From assembly GCF_017876165.1 (NCBI RefSeq), contig NZ_JAGINQ010000019.1, forward strand, positions 1 to 64,000: a stretch of 64,000 nt of DNA, in the 5' to 3' direction. Numbering within the stretch: the stretch's first letter is position 1; every line of letters begins with the position of its first letter. The stretch is from Azospirillum soli. GTDB lineage: Bacteria > Pseudomonadota > Alphaproteobacteria > Azospirillales > Azospirillaceae. This document shows, in pieces, positions 26,508 to 35,572 of the stretch. The notes under the pieces are model-generated. The model did no database searches. It was not told the origin of the DNA and saw only the letters and a program-made list of their open reading frames with translations. Both the position numbers and the translations under genes were made by a program.

Positions 26508-27791
26508 GTGAGCCGCCTGTTCGACGATCTCGACGCCATCCTCGCCGACACCAGCCACCTCGACGCCTATGTCCCGGGAGCGGGTCTGCCGGCGGCCATC
26601 CCGGCCTCCTTGGCCCGGCCCCCGATTGCTCCGGTCGCGGAACGTGGCGGCGATTATCGCAAGCGGACGCTGGCGTTGGCGCTGGACGCGGCCACCTGGC
26701 AGGCCCGCCTGGACGAGCGGCTGTTCCGGACGCCGGCGGCCATCCGGTCGGGCTGGACCGAGCGCTGGGCCGTGCTGGTCACCGCCGAAAGCGCCCGGCT
26801 GGATTTTGGCGATGCCGTGGAGCCGCGCGAGATCATCCTCGACGAGGTGTCCGCGCTCACCGAGGCCGCCCCGTTGGACGAGGCCCGCCGCATCCTGCCG
26901 CTCGTCCGGCTGGCGCTGCGCCGGCGGTCGGACGCTGACATCTTCACGCCGCGGCGGCTGGCCGCCGCCATGGATCTGCGCCCGCGCGGCCCCCACCGGC
27001 GCCGGCGGCTGGAGCAGCACATCGAGGTCGCGCCAGAGACGCTGCGCCCGTTGGTCGCCGCCACCGACCCGGAGCGCGCCAGGGCGGCCCTGGAAGACGC
27101 CCTGGACCCGCTGTTCCTCGCGGAACTGCGGCAGGAGCCGCCGCTCATCGCCTCGGCGCGCCTGCTCGCCCGCTGGCACGCCACACGGGCCACCGATGTG
27201 CTCGGCAACGCGATTGGGCGCGTGCTGGCGGACCTGCGGCTGCGGCTGTCCCGCGGTGTCCGGGCACCGGTGGCGGGACTGGCGGTGGGCTTCCGAGGAC
27301 GGCGCGCGGAATATGCCCCGGCCGACACCGAGGAATGGCTGGGCCGCTTTCTGCGCGCCAGCACGGAGGCGGCGAAGGCCGGGCTGCGGCTGCTGGACGA
27401 CCTCGAGCGGGCGGCCGTTCGGCTCGAGCGCCACGTCGACAGCGATGGTCGGCGGAAGCGCCGGCGTCGCAACGATGCCCTGGCGCCGCGGATCGCGGCG
27501 TTGCTGGTGGAACGGCCGGCGGTGACGATCAAGGGCGCCGCCAAGGCGCTGTCCACGCGGGACGCGGACGGCAACGTGGTCGAGGCCGTGTCGGGCGAAA
27601 CCGTGCGCCGTGTGCTGGCAGGCATGCTGGAGGATGAGGCGGCGGTGGAGATTGCCGGACGGGACAGTTTTCGTGTGCTGGCCCTCCCGATCCCCACGCT
27701 CGACTTGCGAATGGCGCCACGGCCGGCGAAGCGGTCGACGCCGTTGGAGCCGGTGGTGGACAGCGGGTTCCGGCCGCTGAACGACTGGTGA
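26508..27791 (+). CDS. Unrecognised 427-aa protein behind iteron array (possible DUF1612/HTH or Rep-like)
   Basis: GTG start preceded by CGGAG. Mostly alpha-helical, Arg/Ala-rich. Features are DAATWQARLDERLFRTPAAI RSGWTERW near the N-terminus, a helical middle, a basic linker (DGRRKRRRRNDALAPRIAAL) and a C-terminal helix-turn-helix-like segment (RPAVTIKGAAKALSTRDADG ... SGETVRRVLAGML). The overall plan recalls DUF1612 plus HTH proteins of rhizobial plasmids. The iteron array 240 bp upstream makes a replication initiator or a dyad-binding regulator equally possible. I cannot decide from sequence alone. Confidence 0.5.
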   Translation: MSRLFDDLDAILADTSHLDAYVPGAGLPAAIPASLARPPIAPVAERGGDYRKRTLALALDAATWQARLDERLFRTPAAIRSGWTERWAVLVTAESARLDFGDAVEPREIILDEVSALTEAAPLDEARRILPLVRLALRRRSDADIFTPRRLAAAMDLRPRGPHRRRRLEQHIEVAPETLRPLVAATDPERARAALEDALDPLFLAELRQEPPLIASARLLARWHATRATDVLGNAIGRVLADLRLRLSRGVRAPVAGLAVGFRGRRAEYAPADTEEWLGRFLRASTEAAKAGLRLLDDLERAAVRLERHVDSDGRRKRRRRNDALAPRIAALLVERPAVTIKGAAKALSTRDADGNVVEAVSGETVRRVLAGMLEDEAAVEIAGRDSFRVLALPIPTLDLRMAPRPAKRSTPLEPVVDSGFRPLNDW

Positions 27792-27968
27792 CTGCAGGGG
27801 CACCGCAGATGAGATGAACAGAGTCGGGTTCTGCTGGATTCCCATCCTCTGTGCTGTCTGCATGATGGCGGTTCAAGCGCAGGCTTAGCCGTATCCGGTG
27901 GCATCTGGGGCGGCCGCGCGATAGGCTGTATCGAACCGTGTTGCTGCACCTCCCGGTTGGTGAGAACC

Positions 27969-28892
27969 ATGGAACGACGCGCCTCTTCGAGCCTTCAGAC
28001 TAACCGGCCTGCCCTGTCGCCTCGGGCCGTCGAAGCCATCGTCGAGATCATCACCGGAGGGGCTGGACATGATCCGAATCCCACGGTCGGGATCTATCGG
28101 TCCGCCACGCAACTGGAGCGCTTTTTCCGGCGGTGCAACTTGAACTTCTCGCTGAACGGCGCCTCGCGGGTTCCGGCTGTGGAAGCGTACCTTCTGAGCC
28201 TCATGCATGATTCTGCCGGTCAGGACACGCTTGTCCAAGTGCTGGAGATGGCCGTCGACCCCAGGGACTTCGCCGGCTGTCCCGAACGCTTGTCGGCGAG
28301 CGTCGAGTTTCTCAACATGCATCTTCGCTTCGACGGCTTGGAACTGGCGGCTCACGGCCACCGCTTCCGCCTCGTCAGACAGGGGCAGTTCGCGGCGGTC
28401 GCCGGCGCCTTGGCCGAACGCGCCGTGGCTTTGGATCTCGACACCGTCCATCGCGACACCGAGCGGGCACTGCAGCAGGCCCACAGCGATCCGGAAGACG
28501 CCGTCACCGCCGCGTGTTCAATGCTCGAGAGCGTCTGTCGCAGCATCCTGAAGGGGCTCGGAAAGCATCTGCCGGCCAAGAAGGATCTTGCTCACCTCAT
28601 GGGCGCCGTGCAGGCCGAGTTGAACCTGTCGCCGTCGCGCAAGGACTTGCCGACGGAGATCGAGGACGATGTCCGCCGCATCCTCGGCGGGCTGACCACC
28701 GTCACCATCGGCATCGGCGCCCTCCGGACGCATGCTGGAGACGCGCACGGACGCGAGCGCGGCTTCCGGCGGATCGACGCGAGGATCGCGTGCTTGGCGG
28801 TCCACTCGGCCAGCACCATCGCCATCTTCCTCATCGAGACGTGGCAGAGCCAAGCGGCGAGTAAGCCGGTGGCGTGCCCTGAACCGTCATGA
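27969..28892 (+). CDS. Abortive-infection protein with Abi C-terminal domain, about 307 aa
   Basis: C-terminal two fifths match the Abi_C pattern: DPEDAVTAACSMLESVCRSI LKGLGKHLPAKKDLAHLMGA, then GLTTVTIGIGALRTHAGDAH GRER and a final helical HSASTIAIFLIETW. The R-T-H-x-G-D-A-H-G box is the conserved core. N-terminal domain (ATQLERFFRRCNLNFSLNGA) is unassigned. ATG at 27969 follows GTGAGA. Its stop overlaps the DUF429 start (ATGA), so this is a coupled three-gene defence-like operon. Confidence 0.75.
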   Translation: MERRASSSLQTNRPALSPRAVEAIVEIITGGAGHDPNPTVGIYRSATQLERFFRRCNLNFSLNGASRVPAVEAYLLSLMHDSAGQDTLVQVLEMAVDPRDFAGCPERLSASVEFLNMHLRFDGLELAAHGHRFRLVRQGQFAAVAGALAERAVALDLDTVHRDTERALQQAHSDPEDAVTAACSMLESVCRSILKGLGKHLPAKKDLAHLMGAVQAELNLSPSRKDLPTEIEDDVRRILGGLTTVTIGIGALRTHAGDAHGRERGFRRIDARIACLAVHSASTIAIFLIETWQSQAASKPVACPEPS

Positions 28893-29569
28893 GGGTAGTT
28901 GGTGTCGACGGCTGCCGTGGCGGCTGGGTGGCTGTGTCGATCAGCAGGGATAATCAACGCTCCTTCTTGGTCATGCCGAGGATCGAAGATGTCGTGGCCA
29001 TGAAGGCCGACATTACGCTGCTCGATATGCCCATCGGCCTGCCGGATCTGGGCTACCGTGCCTGCGATCTAGCAGCCCGGACAATGCTCGGCAGCAGCCG
29101 CTCACGCGTTTTCCTCGGTGTTCGGCGGCCCCTGCTGGCCTTCCTCAATGACTACGCCGGCGCCAACGCGTGGGGCAAGTCCGTCGGCTGTCGCGTTTCG
29201 CGACAGATGTTCGCCATCCTCCCGAAGATCGCCGAGGTGGACGCTTTCATGTCCGCACATGCTCAGCAGCGTATCAGGGAGTCGCACCCGGAGGTCGTCT
29301 ACTGCCGCTTGGCTGGTGGGTACGCTCTTCCCAGCAAGACCTCGCCCGCAGGGCGTGCAACACGCCGGGACCTGTTGCTCGACCATGGCTTTGCGGACAT
29401 CGACTCTTGGTTGGGGACGTTGCGCAAGACCGGAGCGAAGCCCGATGACCTGCTCGACGCCTGCGCCTGTGCGATCGCGGCGGTGGACGTTCTGAATGGG
29501 ACGGGACGGAGGCTCGGCGGTGAGGACGACATCGACCGCCGCGGACTAAAGATGGAGATATGGTACTGA
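28889..29569 (+). CDS. DUF429 (RNase H-fold) protein, 226 aa
   Basis: Begins MRVVGVDGCRGGWVAVSISR, the hallmark of DUF429, whose first Asp is a metal ligand in the RNase H-like fold. Next conserved parts are ITLLDMPIGLPD, then RVFLGVRRPLL, ESHPEVVYCRLAGGYALPSK and a C-terminal KPDDLLDACACAIAAVDVLN. All expected acidic residues are present. Coupled by ATGA to the Abi_C gene and 28 bases before the PD-(D/E)XK gene. Nuclease activity is inferred. Confidence 0.8.
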   Translation: MRVVGVDGCRGGWVAVSISRDNQRSFLVMPRIEDVVAMKADITLLDMPIGLPDLGYRACDLAARTMLGSSRSRVFLGVRRPLLAFLNDYAGANAWGKSVGCRVSRQMFAILPKIAEVDAFMSAHAQQRIRESHPEVVYCRLAGGYALPSKTSPAGRATRRDLLLDHGFADIDSWLGTLRKTGAKPDDLLDACACAIAAVDVLNGTGRRLGGEDDIDRRGLKMEIWY

Positions 29570-29597
29570 TGCTCCTTGAAGCGAGGAGGCCTAACGA

Positions 29598-30677
29598 ATG
29601 GCAGTTTCCGAGGGAACATCGGTGAACGGGGGCGGAAGCATGTCTTCCCAAAGCGAGCCGAGGGCGAAGCAGCCGCGCCGTCTATCCACCTTCTTCGACC
29701 GGCTCGCCGATCCGATCCACGAGGTCCACCTTTACATGCCACTCGTGGAGGCCCTGAAGACCAATAATACATTTGTTCGCGCCCTCGTGGCGAGGATCTG
29801 CGAAGAGCCAATGTCCATCGTCCGGCTCGACGACGCCATTGCCAGTCTGCGCGACTGGACGCCCGGCAGGCGCGAATACGACGTCGCTTTCGTGGTGCGG
29901 CTGACCGATGGTCGTCGGGTGGCCTTCCTGGTCGAGGTCAAGGTCTTCGAGGGCCTGCAGCCGAAACAGGACGAGGCTTACGACGCCCTTGGGGCCCATG
30001 GTGTGGCGATCGGCCGGTGGCATGATTATCGGACCGTCCTTCTCGCCCCGACCTCCCAGATGGCCCGTTTTGCGCAGACGCGCTTCCATTGCCGGATCTC
30101 TCTGGAGGATGTGGCCACGTTGCTGACCCAGTCGGGAGCGGACACTGCGACGGCGTTCAAGGCCGACCTCTTCACCAAGGCGAACGGCCGGATGAAGACC
30201 AGACACACCAAGCAGGTCGACGAGCCGACAACCGCATTCTTTCGCGCCTATGTCGCTTTCGTCGCATCGGAGTACGGCGAGCACGGACTGACCTGCGAGA
30301 TCGACAGCGAGGGGCTGCCCGCCAACAGCACGTGGCGGTGGTTCAATCGGCCAGACCTGCCGAAGGGATTGGAGTTGAAGCATCAAGCCGAGAAGGGCTT
30401 CATCGACCTCGTCTTCGCAGGATGGTCTCGTGAACGGCTTGCCGAGGCTTTGCACGGCCTCGACCTTCCCTCGGGAGCGGTGCCCGAGAAGTGCAAGGGC
30501 TCGGCTGCCCTTCGCGTCCGGCGAGATCGGCTGGCGACGCGTGAGGATTTCCAGGCCCAGAAGGCAAAGGTCAGATCATGCTTGGAGACGGTGTTCGAGG
30601 TCTACACCTGGTACCGGAAACATCGCGACATCATCAATGCGCTGGTGGCCGGCACGCCGGTTACATCAATTTCCTGA
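29598..30677 (+). CDS. PD-(D/E)XK nuclease superfamily protein, 359 aa
   Basis: Residues about 95-120 read REYDVAFVVRLTDGRRVAFL VEVKVFEG, the D ... E-x-K catalytic core of PD-(D/E)XK nucleases. An N-terminal helix block (IHEVHLYMPLVEALKTNNTF) precedes it. The C-terminal half has a DPxR-free alpha/beta region and a Trp-Tyr tail (TWYRKHRDIINALVAG). Good GAGGAGG site. Last gene of the Abi_C-DUF429 operon. Such proteins commonly act as antiviral effectors. Confidence 0.75.
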   Translation: MAVSEGTSVNGGGSMSSQSEPRAKQPRRLSTFFDRLADPIHEVHLYMPLVEALKTNNTFVRALVARICEEPMSIVRLDDAIASLRDWTPGRREYDVAFVVRLTDGRRVAFLVEVKVFEGLQPKQDEAYDALGAHGVAIGRWHDYRTVLLAPTSQMARFAQTRFHCRISLEDVATLLTQSGADTATAFKADLFTKANGRMKTRHTKQVDEPTTAFFRAYVAFVASEYGEHGLTCEIDSEGLPANSTWRWFNRPDLPKGLELKHQAEKGFIDLVFAGWSRERLAEALHGLDLPSGAVPEKCKGSAALRVRRDRLATREDFQAQKAKVRSCLETVFEVYTWYRKHRDIINALVAGTPVTSIS

Positions 30678-30741
30678 GTTCAGTGCGGTTAACACGATCC
30701 AGGGAGTCAATGCTCGCGAACTTCATGGATGAAGTTAAAAG

Positions 30742-31311
30742 TCACGCTACCACGCCGGTGTGAAAGCGTTCGTGCAGGGGATGGCTGCGGCATGGTGCGA
30801 TGGCCCATTTCGGCCGTCGCCCGCGACCAATCCCAAGCACGCTGTAGAAGTGCTCCTCATCTTCGATCTGATGGGTGCCGTACACATATTCGAGTTGTCG
30901 GTTCGCCAGGGGGAGTGCGCCATAGCGGGCGCTGAACTCTTGCAGCAGCAACGCCTCGACGTCTTGGTACGCCGCCGCATTGTTCCGGACGCGTGGCAGG
31001 CAGATGTGGGCCGACCATCCAAAGTCGGCCTGGGTCTGCGCGAGATCCCTGATCCAAGTCCGGACGTGGGACGACATCCTACCGTGCAGGTTTCCTTCAC
31101 CGACGTAGATCAACGGCGAACTGCCCGTTGGGTATGCGATGACGACTGGACCCGTCAGCCGGATCGTGTAGACGGAACGCGCCAAGTCGGCGCGCGACAC
31201 GCCGTGCTCACCAGTCGCCTCACGCAGAATGTCGATGGGACGGGTGTCGATGTTAAAGCACGCCTGCGGATCGCGGGGCAACCGCAGCCATCGGACCGAC
31301 AACAACGCCAT
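30742..31311 (-). CDS. GIY-YIG-like nuclease, about 189 aa
   Basis: Contains VYTIRLTGPVVIAYP and LIYVGEGNLHGRMSSHV. This resembles GIY-YIG with the catalytic Arg in GRMSSH, then VEALLLQEFSARYGALPLAN with the Glu and the conserved Asn at the end. The start at 31311 is chosen for AGAGGA 7 bases upstream. An ATG at 31326 has poorer spacing. It lies 143 bases after the UDG-like gene in the same direction and may belong to that operon. The classic Tyr pair is partly replaced, so activity is uncertain. Confidence 0.6.
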   Translation of the reverse strand: MALLSVRWLRLPRDPQACFNIDTRPIDILREATGEHGVSRADLARSVYTIRLTGPVVIAYPTGSSPLIYVGEGNLHGRMSSHVRTWIRDLAQTQADFGWSAHICLPRVRNNAAAYQDVEALLLQEFSARYGALPLANRQLEYVYGTHQIEDEEHFYSVLGIGRGRRPKWAIAPCRSHPLHERFHTGVVA

Positions 31312-31454
31312 CGCATTCCTCTCCATCGGCTCCGAGCAGTATAGCCCCAAGCAGAGGCTTGGCTATAACGACGTAACCGATGGTGAGGGGCTGACATGCT
31401 CAGAAGGCGCTCGCGCGGATCGAAGGGCGCTGACAGTCACACGCGCGGTGACGA

Positions 31455-32198
31455 TCAGGGTCTCTCACCCGACACCCGCTTGCCCGCGCGGAAGTCCTCG
31501 ACCACTCGCTTCGCCTCTCTAAGGCGTTGTTCGATTGCAAGGCTGCGCTGGCCATTGTGGAAGCCGTAGACCACGCCGATTGGCTCGGCACCGCCTTCCG
31601 GTAGCCGGAACGTTCGCCTGTGGATGTCATAGCCAAGGGCCGCCAGAACAACGTCGATGCCCTTCCACAGCCCGATCACATGGGTCGGGCGCAAGAGGCG
31701 GAGTTGGTGCGCGGTGTAGGTCTGCCAGCACCGCCGCAGGACACGGTCTCCCACGGTGTCAGCCGGGTTGGCACTGGCGTTGCTGGTCTTGCATTTGACC
31801 ACGTTGATGTACGCGATCTCTTCAATGTCGAAGCCGAGGATCTCCCGGTGCTTGCTGGTAACGACCTGCTGCCAGCCTTGCATCGAAACCGGCAGGAACC
31901 TCATCAGCGCTTGGAAAGCCGCGACGTCCGCTTCCTCGCCTACGCGCTGCATCAGGCGCTCCATGTGGTCGTCGTTCGCCTTCCGGGAACCGGTGGAGCC
32001 GTTGCCGGGGTTGGCGCCGACGATCACGAGGCCGGCATAGCGCGGCCCAATGTAGTCCGGGCTGGGAGGCCGCTCGCGGATCATCGTGCCACAGTCCCGC
32101 AGGCAGGCGCTCCGATGCTGACAGACCGCAACCTGACGCAGGATGGCGTGGAAACCGCGGGCGGTCGCGACTGGATCTTGCTGCTGTTCGGTGCTCAT
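31455..32198 (-). CDS. Uracil-DNA-glycosylase-superfamily-like protein, 247 aa
   Basis: Residues about 55-75 read GLVIVGANPGNGSTGSR, the first catalytic loop region of UDG families 4-6. They are followed by a strand IEEIAYINVVKCKTSNASAN (the N-x-V-K-C box) and a helix-strand unit LRRCWQTYTAHQLRLLRPTH VIGLWKGI. N-terminus has several Cys (VCQHRSACLRDCG), like the Fe-S ligands of family 4 and 5 enzymes. Four bases separate it from the 467-aa gene. In this context it may recognise modified viral DNA, which is inference. Confidence 0.65.
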   Translation of the reverse strand: MSTEQQQDPVATARGFHAILRQVAVCQHRSACLRDCGTMIRERPPSPDYIGPRYAGLVIVGANPGNGSTGSRKANDDHMERLMQRVGEEADVAAFQALMRFLPVSMQGWQQVVTSKHREILGFDIEEIAYINVVKCKTSNASANPADTVGDRVLRRCWQTYTAHQLRLLRPTHVIGLWKGIDVVLAALGYDIHRRTFRLPEGGAEPIGVVYGFHNGQRSLAIEQRLREAKRVVEDFRAGKRVSGERP

Positions 32199-32202
32199 GG
32201 GC

Positions 32203-33606
32203 TCAGTCCCTCATCGTTTCGCACTGCCAAGCGGCCAGCAGTGGTGCCATGGCGTCTTCGAAGCGTCCGCGCTCGCGCAGTCTGGTCGCTTCAAGCAGCC
32301 CAAAAAGCCGCGCGGCCTCTTCATCGAGCAAGGTCGATACCTTCAGTGCTTCGGGCGCGTGGGCCAGGTTGCGCTGAATGACCGCCAGCAGGGTACGGTT
32401 GGGAGCACCGGTCGAGGGAAGGTCGTCCCCGCCAACGTCCTCATCCCCGCCGGCGATGTGGAGGCTGTGCTGGCCGCTTCGATACGATCCGCCGAGCCAT
32501 TGCAGGCAAGAGGCGGCACTCACCGATTTGAACTTCACGTGCCCGGCGAGGTCGACAAAGGCTTTGGTGTCTTCGGGCCACTCGGTGATGCGGACGGCGC
32601 TCCAACGCGTTTTGCCCTGGCGTTCAAACCGGAACGGAATCCACCCCGACGCGGTGGGCGGCTGAACCTCGACGCTGGTCTCCAGCAGCGGAACGGTGAC
32701 GACCGGAACCAGAAGGAAGCAGGCGGTCGGGCCCGCGCCGGGGTCCAAGGGCGCAATCGCGAGCGAAACCCGGACGTCGAGGTCGACCTGAAGATCTTCC
32801 ACCCCATGCTGAGCAGCGATCACATCCCACTCGGATTCCTCCGAAGGCGGCTCTGGACGGTCCCCGACCGTTCCGACGGCGGACACACGTGCGATGAAGC
32901 GGTTCACCAGGGCGACCTGCGGCACCAACGCGGCGACGGCAGCGGCCTCGAGGGGGATCTGGAGGCCATCGGCCAACACATCCGGATCGGCCGCCGCCGG
33001 GGGGACGTCGGGCACGACGATCTGCCCTCCCGCGAGGACATAGTCGCTGTTCCGCAAGACCTCGAAGTAGGCGTTGAGATTGCGGCGGGCGCTGACCCAA
33101 CTGGCGATGAGGTTCAGGTGACCCGCGGTATCGGCGGCATCGTCGTCGATCGTTCCCAGGTTCGGCACCGGCTTTCCGGCGTAGTCGATGCCCGCGACAA
33201 GGTCCACAAGGGCCTGGCTCTCACCGCGCAGATGGCACCCCGCCGCGCACACAACGGCCGCCCATTTCCAGCCGATCGCTGCCAACGGTGTGCTGAGCGG
33301 GGTCTGCTGCGCGAAGCGACCGCGGAACTTGGTGGTCTTGCCATCCCCCTCCCCTGCTTTTTCAAGCGCGGTCGCGATTGCGGCGGTTCCGGCCTTCGCC
33401 TCAACCTCCTGGAACATCCGGTAGACAACCCGGCCAAAGTGGACACGCAGTCCGGGGGGAATTTTCTTCTGCGCGTCCAGCCATTTGCGGATCTCCGCCG
33501 CTTCTTTGGCCAAGCGGCCGGCGACCTCCTGACGGTACTGCTCGGCGAGTTTCGCGCGTCCAGCATCTGCCGCCTTGCGGTCGAGATAAATGACGTTTTC
33601 GGTCAT
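32203..33606 (-). CDS. Hypothetical protein, 467 aa, defence-island operon
   Basis: ATG at 33606 (MTENVIYLDRKAADAGRAKL). N-terminal coiled, charged helix, then an Ala-rich middle with a hydrophobic patch (AAIGWKWAAVVCAAGCHLRG) and a beta-rich centre (VDLDVRVSLAIAPLDPG ... FLLVPVVTVPLLETSVEVQP). The C-terminus is a helical LLDEEAARLFGLLEATRLRE. No known domain. Sits between the DUF4258-like gene (8 bases) and the UDG-like gene (4 bases), so the three are probably made together. Confidence 0.6.
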   Translation of the reverse strand: MTENVIYLDRKAADAGRAKLAEQYRQEVAGRLAKEAAEIRKWLDAQKKIPPGLRVHFGRVVYRMFQEVEAKAGTAAIATALEKAGEGDGKTTKFRGRFAQQTPLSTPLAAIGWKWAAVVCAAGCHLRGESQALVDLVAGIDYAGKPVPNLGTIDDDAADTAGHLNLIASWVSARRNLNAYFEVLRNSDYVLAGGQIVVPDVPPAAADPDVLADGLQIPLEAAAVAALVPQVALVNRFIARVSAVGTVGDRPEPPSEESEWDVIAAQHGVEDLQVDLDVRVSLAIAPLDPGAGPTACFLLVPVVTVPLLETSVEVQPPTASGWIPFRFERQGKTRWSAVRITEWPEDTKAFVDLAGHVKFKSVSAASCLQWLGGSYRSGQHSLHIAGGDEDVGGDDLPSTGAPNRTLLAVIQRNLAHAPEALKVSTLLDEEAARLFGLLEATRLRERGRFEDAMAPLLAAWQCETMRD

Positions 33607-33614
33607 GGATCGCC

Positions 33615-33923
33615 TCAGTGGATGGCAGCGCCGCGGGTGTAGGAGCGGCGCTTGCGGCCGTGCAGCCAAGCGACGGTGATGATCGTGCTGTCCGCGTGAG
33701 CGACCACGACAGCGAGGCGCGACAACCGGCTGACCGAGCGCGCCGCGATGGTCCCTTCCGCGGCAAGCGACTTCGCGGCCTCGGCCGTCAGGGTGACGGC
33801 AACGGCTTGCGCGCCAACGGCCTTCACGCGGTCACCATGGGCAAGGACGATGTGGGCATCGTCGACGGTGATCGCCCGCTGCTGCATGCGCTTACGGGCG
33901 TGCTTGGACAGTGCCTCGTGCAT
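33615..33923 (-). CDS. DUF4258-like small protein, 102 aa
   Basis: Begins MHEALSKHARKRMQQRAITV DDAHIVLAHGDRV. The H-A-x-x-R-M-x-x-R-x-I pattern is typical of DUF4258, a small fold related to toxin-like RNases. The rest is beta-rich with a basic tail (WLHGRKRRSYTRG). A GGAG site precedes the ATG. First gene of the minus-strand operon with the 467-aa and UDG-like genes. It could be a toxin or regulator. No adjacent antitoxin is recognised. Confidence 0.55.
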   Translation of the reverse strand: MHEALSKHARKRMQQRAITVDDAHIVLAHGDRVKAVGAQAVAVTLTAEAAKSLAAEGTIAARSVSRLSRLAVVVAHADSTIITVAWLHGRKRRSYTRGAAIH

Positions 33924-34597
33924 TGGATGCTCCCTGGTGCGGCTCGTTCGGTGCGGTCCAACGGTGGCACGGTGCGCCGTACCTGGCTTCCGAAACTTTA
34001 GGGAATTCCTTAGGATGAATCGAAGGGAGTTTAGGATGAGGGTTGTCAAGCGGCCTCTAGGGAGGCGACGATCCCTCCCACACGTCCACGAACAACATCG
34101 TTCGGCACGCGTGCTACTATTCCTGTGTCGCCAACATGATCCATTGCCGGCGGCGCTGAAGGGAGCGACCGACACGATCCCGGAGGTCTAGGAGGTACTG
34201 AGGACCTGCGCCTTCACCTGTACCGGTGGGTCTGCGATGACGAGAAGGTCGCCGGCGCCGACGTGGCGGCCCTCACGCGGAAGACCCAAGGTGGCCATAT
34301 CCCAAAGCACTATCCGGCCGGTTGGTCGGGCTTGCCGCACGACGGCCCTCACCAGGTGCGCGTCCACTGCTTTACCGCCCGTATTGATGTGCCAGCAGAG
34401 AGGACGTCGCGCCCGGCGCGGCCGTGAGGCGCGTGCTGCCGGGCACTGGAGGGCAAAGCGGTGGAGATCGCCTGCCCGCACAGTTTCCGCGTTGTGGCCT
34501 TGCCGGCTCCGAGCCTCGGTTTGCGGTTGTCGCTGCGGTCCCCACGGAGCGAATGCTTCGCTGAGGAATGTCCGGCAGCGCATCCCTCAAGATTCCC
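33924..34597. other. Gene-poor stretch with a possible ORF remnant
   Basis: Promoter region for the minus-strand operon on the left. At about 34195-34430 a plus-strand frame reads VCDDEKVAGADVAALTRKTQ then GGHIPKHYPAGWSGLPHDGP, which looks coding but has no usable start. I treat it as a possible relic. Nothing else supported. Confidence 0.35.
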
Positions 34598-35572
34598 TCA
34601 CAGTCGAGTTCGCTTTTTCACCAGCACTACCTCGCGGGCAAAGTCATAAAGAGGCCGGCGCCACTCATTGTCCCAGTTAAGCCGGCTGATCAGATCGGCC
34701 CAACGTGGATGATCGTCCTTCGGCAACCCAAACCCTCTGACATCCCGCACCTTATGGCACAGGGCGATGCTGTTCCCCTCGCCCGAAAAGATAGGGTCGT
34801 CGTTCAAAAACCTGAAAATGCCTCGAAGGCTTGGTAGGCGCTTATTCTGATAACTGCGGAAATCGACCACACAAGCGCCTGGTACGGCCACATCTTGCCA
34901 ACCTGCGTAAGCGTCCAACTTAGAGTCGTGACGTTGCTCTTTTGCCTCAGCGTGAAGTTCTTCTTCCTTTTCGCTCATTCTGCCTGGCCCATAGACGGCG
35001 ATCAAATCCCCACGATCTCGAAACGCGTCTGGATTTGTCAGGAGTTCATCAAGCAGGGATTGGCCCCGTCCCACATGGGGGCGCTGTCTCCGGCGTAATT
35101 TCCAAAGATCCGTTGCCTGCTGCAGGTCGCGGTTTTTGATCGGTCTGCTTCCAGCATCCCAGACCTCGTTGTCAAACCAGCGTCCGACCGCTTTGATCAG
35201 CGCTTTATCAGTCGACAAAACGTTTGCTTCAATCCACCCCGAAAGTTCAGCCCCCTCGAAACTAAGTCCATTAGCGGAGGCGTTCGCAGAACCAAGAATG
35301 ACGGCTTTGTCCGTCCACCATACCTTTGCGTGCAGGCGTGGGTTGGTGCGGACAGCAGCCCTCGGAATATCCAGAAGACGGCGAGCCTCGCCAGGATTGG
35401 TGCCGCCGGTGTCCAAGTTGCAGACGATTCGCAATGGGCAGGCGACATCAGGCAAGCCAAGGTTCTTCACGGCGCCTTGCCCCCAGAATGCGACCGCGAC
35501 ACGAACCTCTTGGGCATCCCGAAGGATCTCCTTGATTTGGCCCGCCAATTTATTCTCTGGAATAAAGAGCAT
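34598..35572 (-). CDS. Phospholipase D-like (HKD) nuclease, 324 aa
   Basis: One HKD motif: PRLHAKVWWTDKAVILGSAN (H81, K83, D88, then GSAN 94-97). One HKD per chain implies a dimeric active site, as in Nuc and related restriction-type PLD nucleases. N-terminal strand pattern VRVAVAFWGQGAVKNLG fits the PLD fold. C-terminal 190 residues are unassigned and Trp/Arg-rich (HPRWADLISRLNWDNEWRRP). Stand-alone in the defence island. Its ATG overlaps the 3' end of the protease relic. Confidence 0.78.
   Translation of the reverse strand: MLFIPENKLAGQIKEILRDAQEVRVAVAFWGQGAVKNLGLPDVACPLRIVCNLDTGGTNPGEARRLLDIPRAAVRTNPRLHAKVWWTDKAVILGSANASANGLSFEGAELSGWIEANVLSTDKALIKAVGRWFDNEVWDAGSRPIKNRDLQQATDLWKLRRRQRPHVGRGQSLLDELLTNPDAFRDRGDLIAVYGPGRMSEKEEELHAEAKEQRHDSKLDAYAGWQDVAVPGACVVDFRSYQNKRLPSLRGIFRFLNDDPIFSGEGNSIALCHKVRDVRGFGLPKDDHPRWADLISRLNWDNEWRRPLYDFAREVVLVKKRTRL

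Noticed and set aside
26370..27863. 497-codon frame antisense to the 427-aa gene
   Set aside because: Gln/Arg/His-rich without motifs, and its start would overlap non-coding flanks. The plus-strand protein looks more natural.
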